Shown here: one piece after another, positions 6,165-6,339 of the stretch
Numbering within the stretch: the stretch's first letter is position 1
How the letters are laid out: every line of letters starts with the position of its first letter
Source of the DNA: Deltaproteobacteria bacterium
GTDB taxonomy: Bacteria > Desulfobacterota > Desulfobacteria > Desulfobacterales > JAUVVS01
Direction of reading: 5' to 3'
Assembly: GCA_030604545.1 (NCBI GenBank)
Contig: JAUVVS010000127.1
Span: forward strand, 1-6,339
DNA: 6,339 nt
The notes under the pieces: generated by a model
The model's database searches: none
Told to the model about the DNA's origin: nothing
What the model saw: only the letters and a program-made list of their open reading frames with translations
Position numbers and translations under genes: made by a program

Positions 6165-6261
6165 CGAGCCAGAGCGGTGCAGGAACAAGGCATTTCAGCC
6201 CGAAGACGTAGAGTTCTACTTCGAGGGCTGAATAACGCAGTTCCTGTGCCGCTCTGGCTCG
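6165..6261. repeat. Long nested foldback (97 bp), REP/MITE-like
   Basis: Outer arms CGAGCCAGAGCGG... (6165-6186) and ...CCGCTCTGGCTCG (6240-6261) are inverted over 22 bp with two mismatches that become G-U or A-C in RNA. Inside, TTCAGCCC (6194-6201) pairs with GGGCTGAA (6225-6232). Within that, CGAAG/CTTCG and GTAGA/TCTAC form the tip. The whole stretch thus folds into one long multi-step hairpin. It lies about 50 bp upstream of the flavoprotein start, in its leader or promoter region. It carries no ORF. It looks like a dispersed palindromic repeat or small non-autonomous element; only one copy is in the window. Confidence 0.7.
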
Positions 6262-6294
6262 CCTTTGGTGAAGAACATCAAATGCCTTTTTTTT
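6187..6294 (+). terminator. Terminator-like pairing with T8 tract (weak)
   Basis: AAGGCATTT at 6187-6195 is the exact inverse of AAATGCCTT at 6280-6288, and the right copy runs into eight T (6287-6294). On the plus strand this has the parts of an intrinsic terminator, but the loop is over 80 nt and encloses most of the foldback repeat, and no plus-strand gene precedes it. It would form a pseudoknot with the 22-bp arms. Confidence 0.22.
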
Positions 6295-6339
6295 ATTTTG
6301 CACTATTACAGTCTGCAATTCCGAACTTGAGATAAATTA

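Noticed and set aside
6027..6335. Plus-strand 102-codon ORF over the foldback repeat
   Set aside because: Half is antisense to the flavoprotein N-terminus, and the rest is translation of the hairpin arms.

Overview
The window reads like the chromosome of an anaerobic bacterium that decodes selenocysteine. A Desulfobacterota-type (deltaproteobacterial) host is my best guess, from family content and moderate GC, and it is not proven. All recognisable genes lie on the minus strand, so the order below runs from high to low coordinates.

Right part (6113 to 1881): a redox and arsenic-linked cluster. It starts with a stand-alone FAD/NAD(P) oxidoreductase of the type found fused to the N-terminus of SelD in other organisms (6113-5001). 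A 247-bp gap with two strong dyads follows. Then come three closely spaced genes: a mercuric-reductase/dihydrolipoamide-dehydrogenase-like flavoprotein (4753-3287), a small AhpD-like CxxC protein (3251-2919), and a radical SAM protein of the ArsS (arsenosugar biosynthesis) family. The ArsS frame meets an in-frame TGA exactly where the family carries Cys or selenocysteine. It continues for six residues to a second TGA, and a composite stem-loop overlies the first TGA. I therefore annotate ArsS as a selenoprotein (2894-1881), longer than a standard gene call would give. Upstream of the whole cluster (6165-6261) is a long nested foldback repeat.

Middle (1789 to about 966): the 5' remnant of a molybdopterin oxidoreductase with its [4Fe-4S] cysteines, broken by a one-base frameshift and cut off after about 114 codons. 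About 480 bp of AT-rich DNA without a recognisable gene follows.

Left part (964 to 57): a complete integron gene cassette of 908 bp. It has a GTTAGAT boundary, one uncharacterised 244-aa ORF ending 14 bp before the recombination site, and a 134-bp attC site with matching core boxes, paired inner arms and the expected extra base in the gene-proximal arm. No integrase gene is visible, so this is the edge of a cassette array lacking intI (or with intI elsewhere), continuing off the left edge, or a lone cassette inserted at a secondary site.

Working together: ArsS, the AhpD-like protein and the flavoprotein plausibly form one transcription unit, in which a thiol/selenol redox relay supports arsenic-compound metabolism. 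That role is inferred from family and neighbourhood. The cassette is an independent, probably horizontally acquired, unit.
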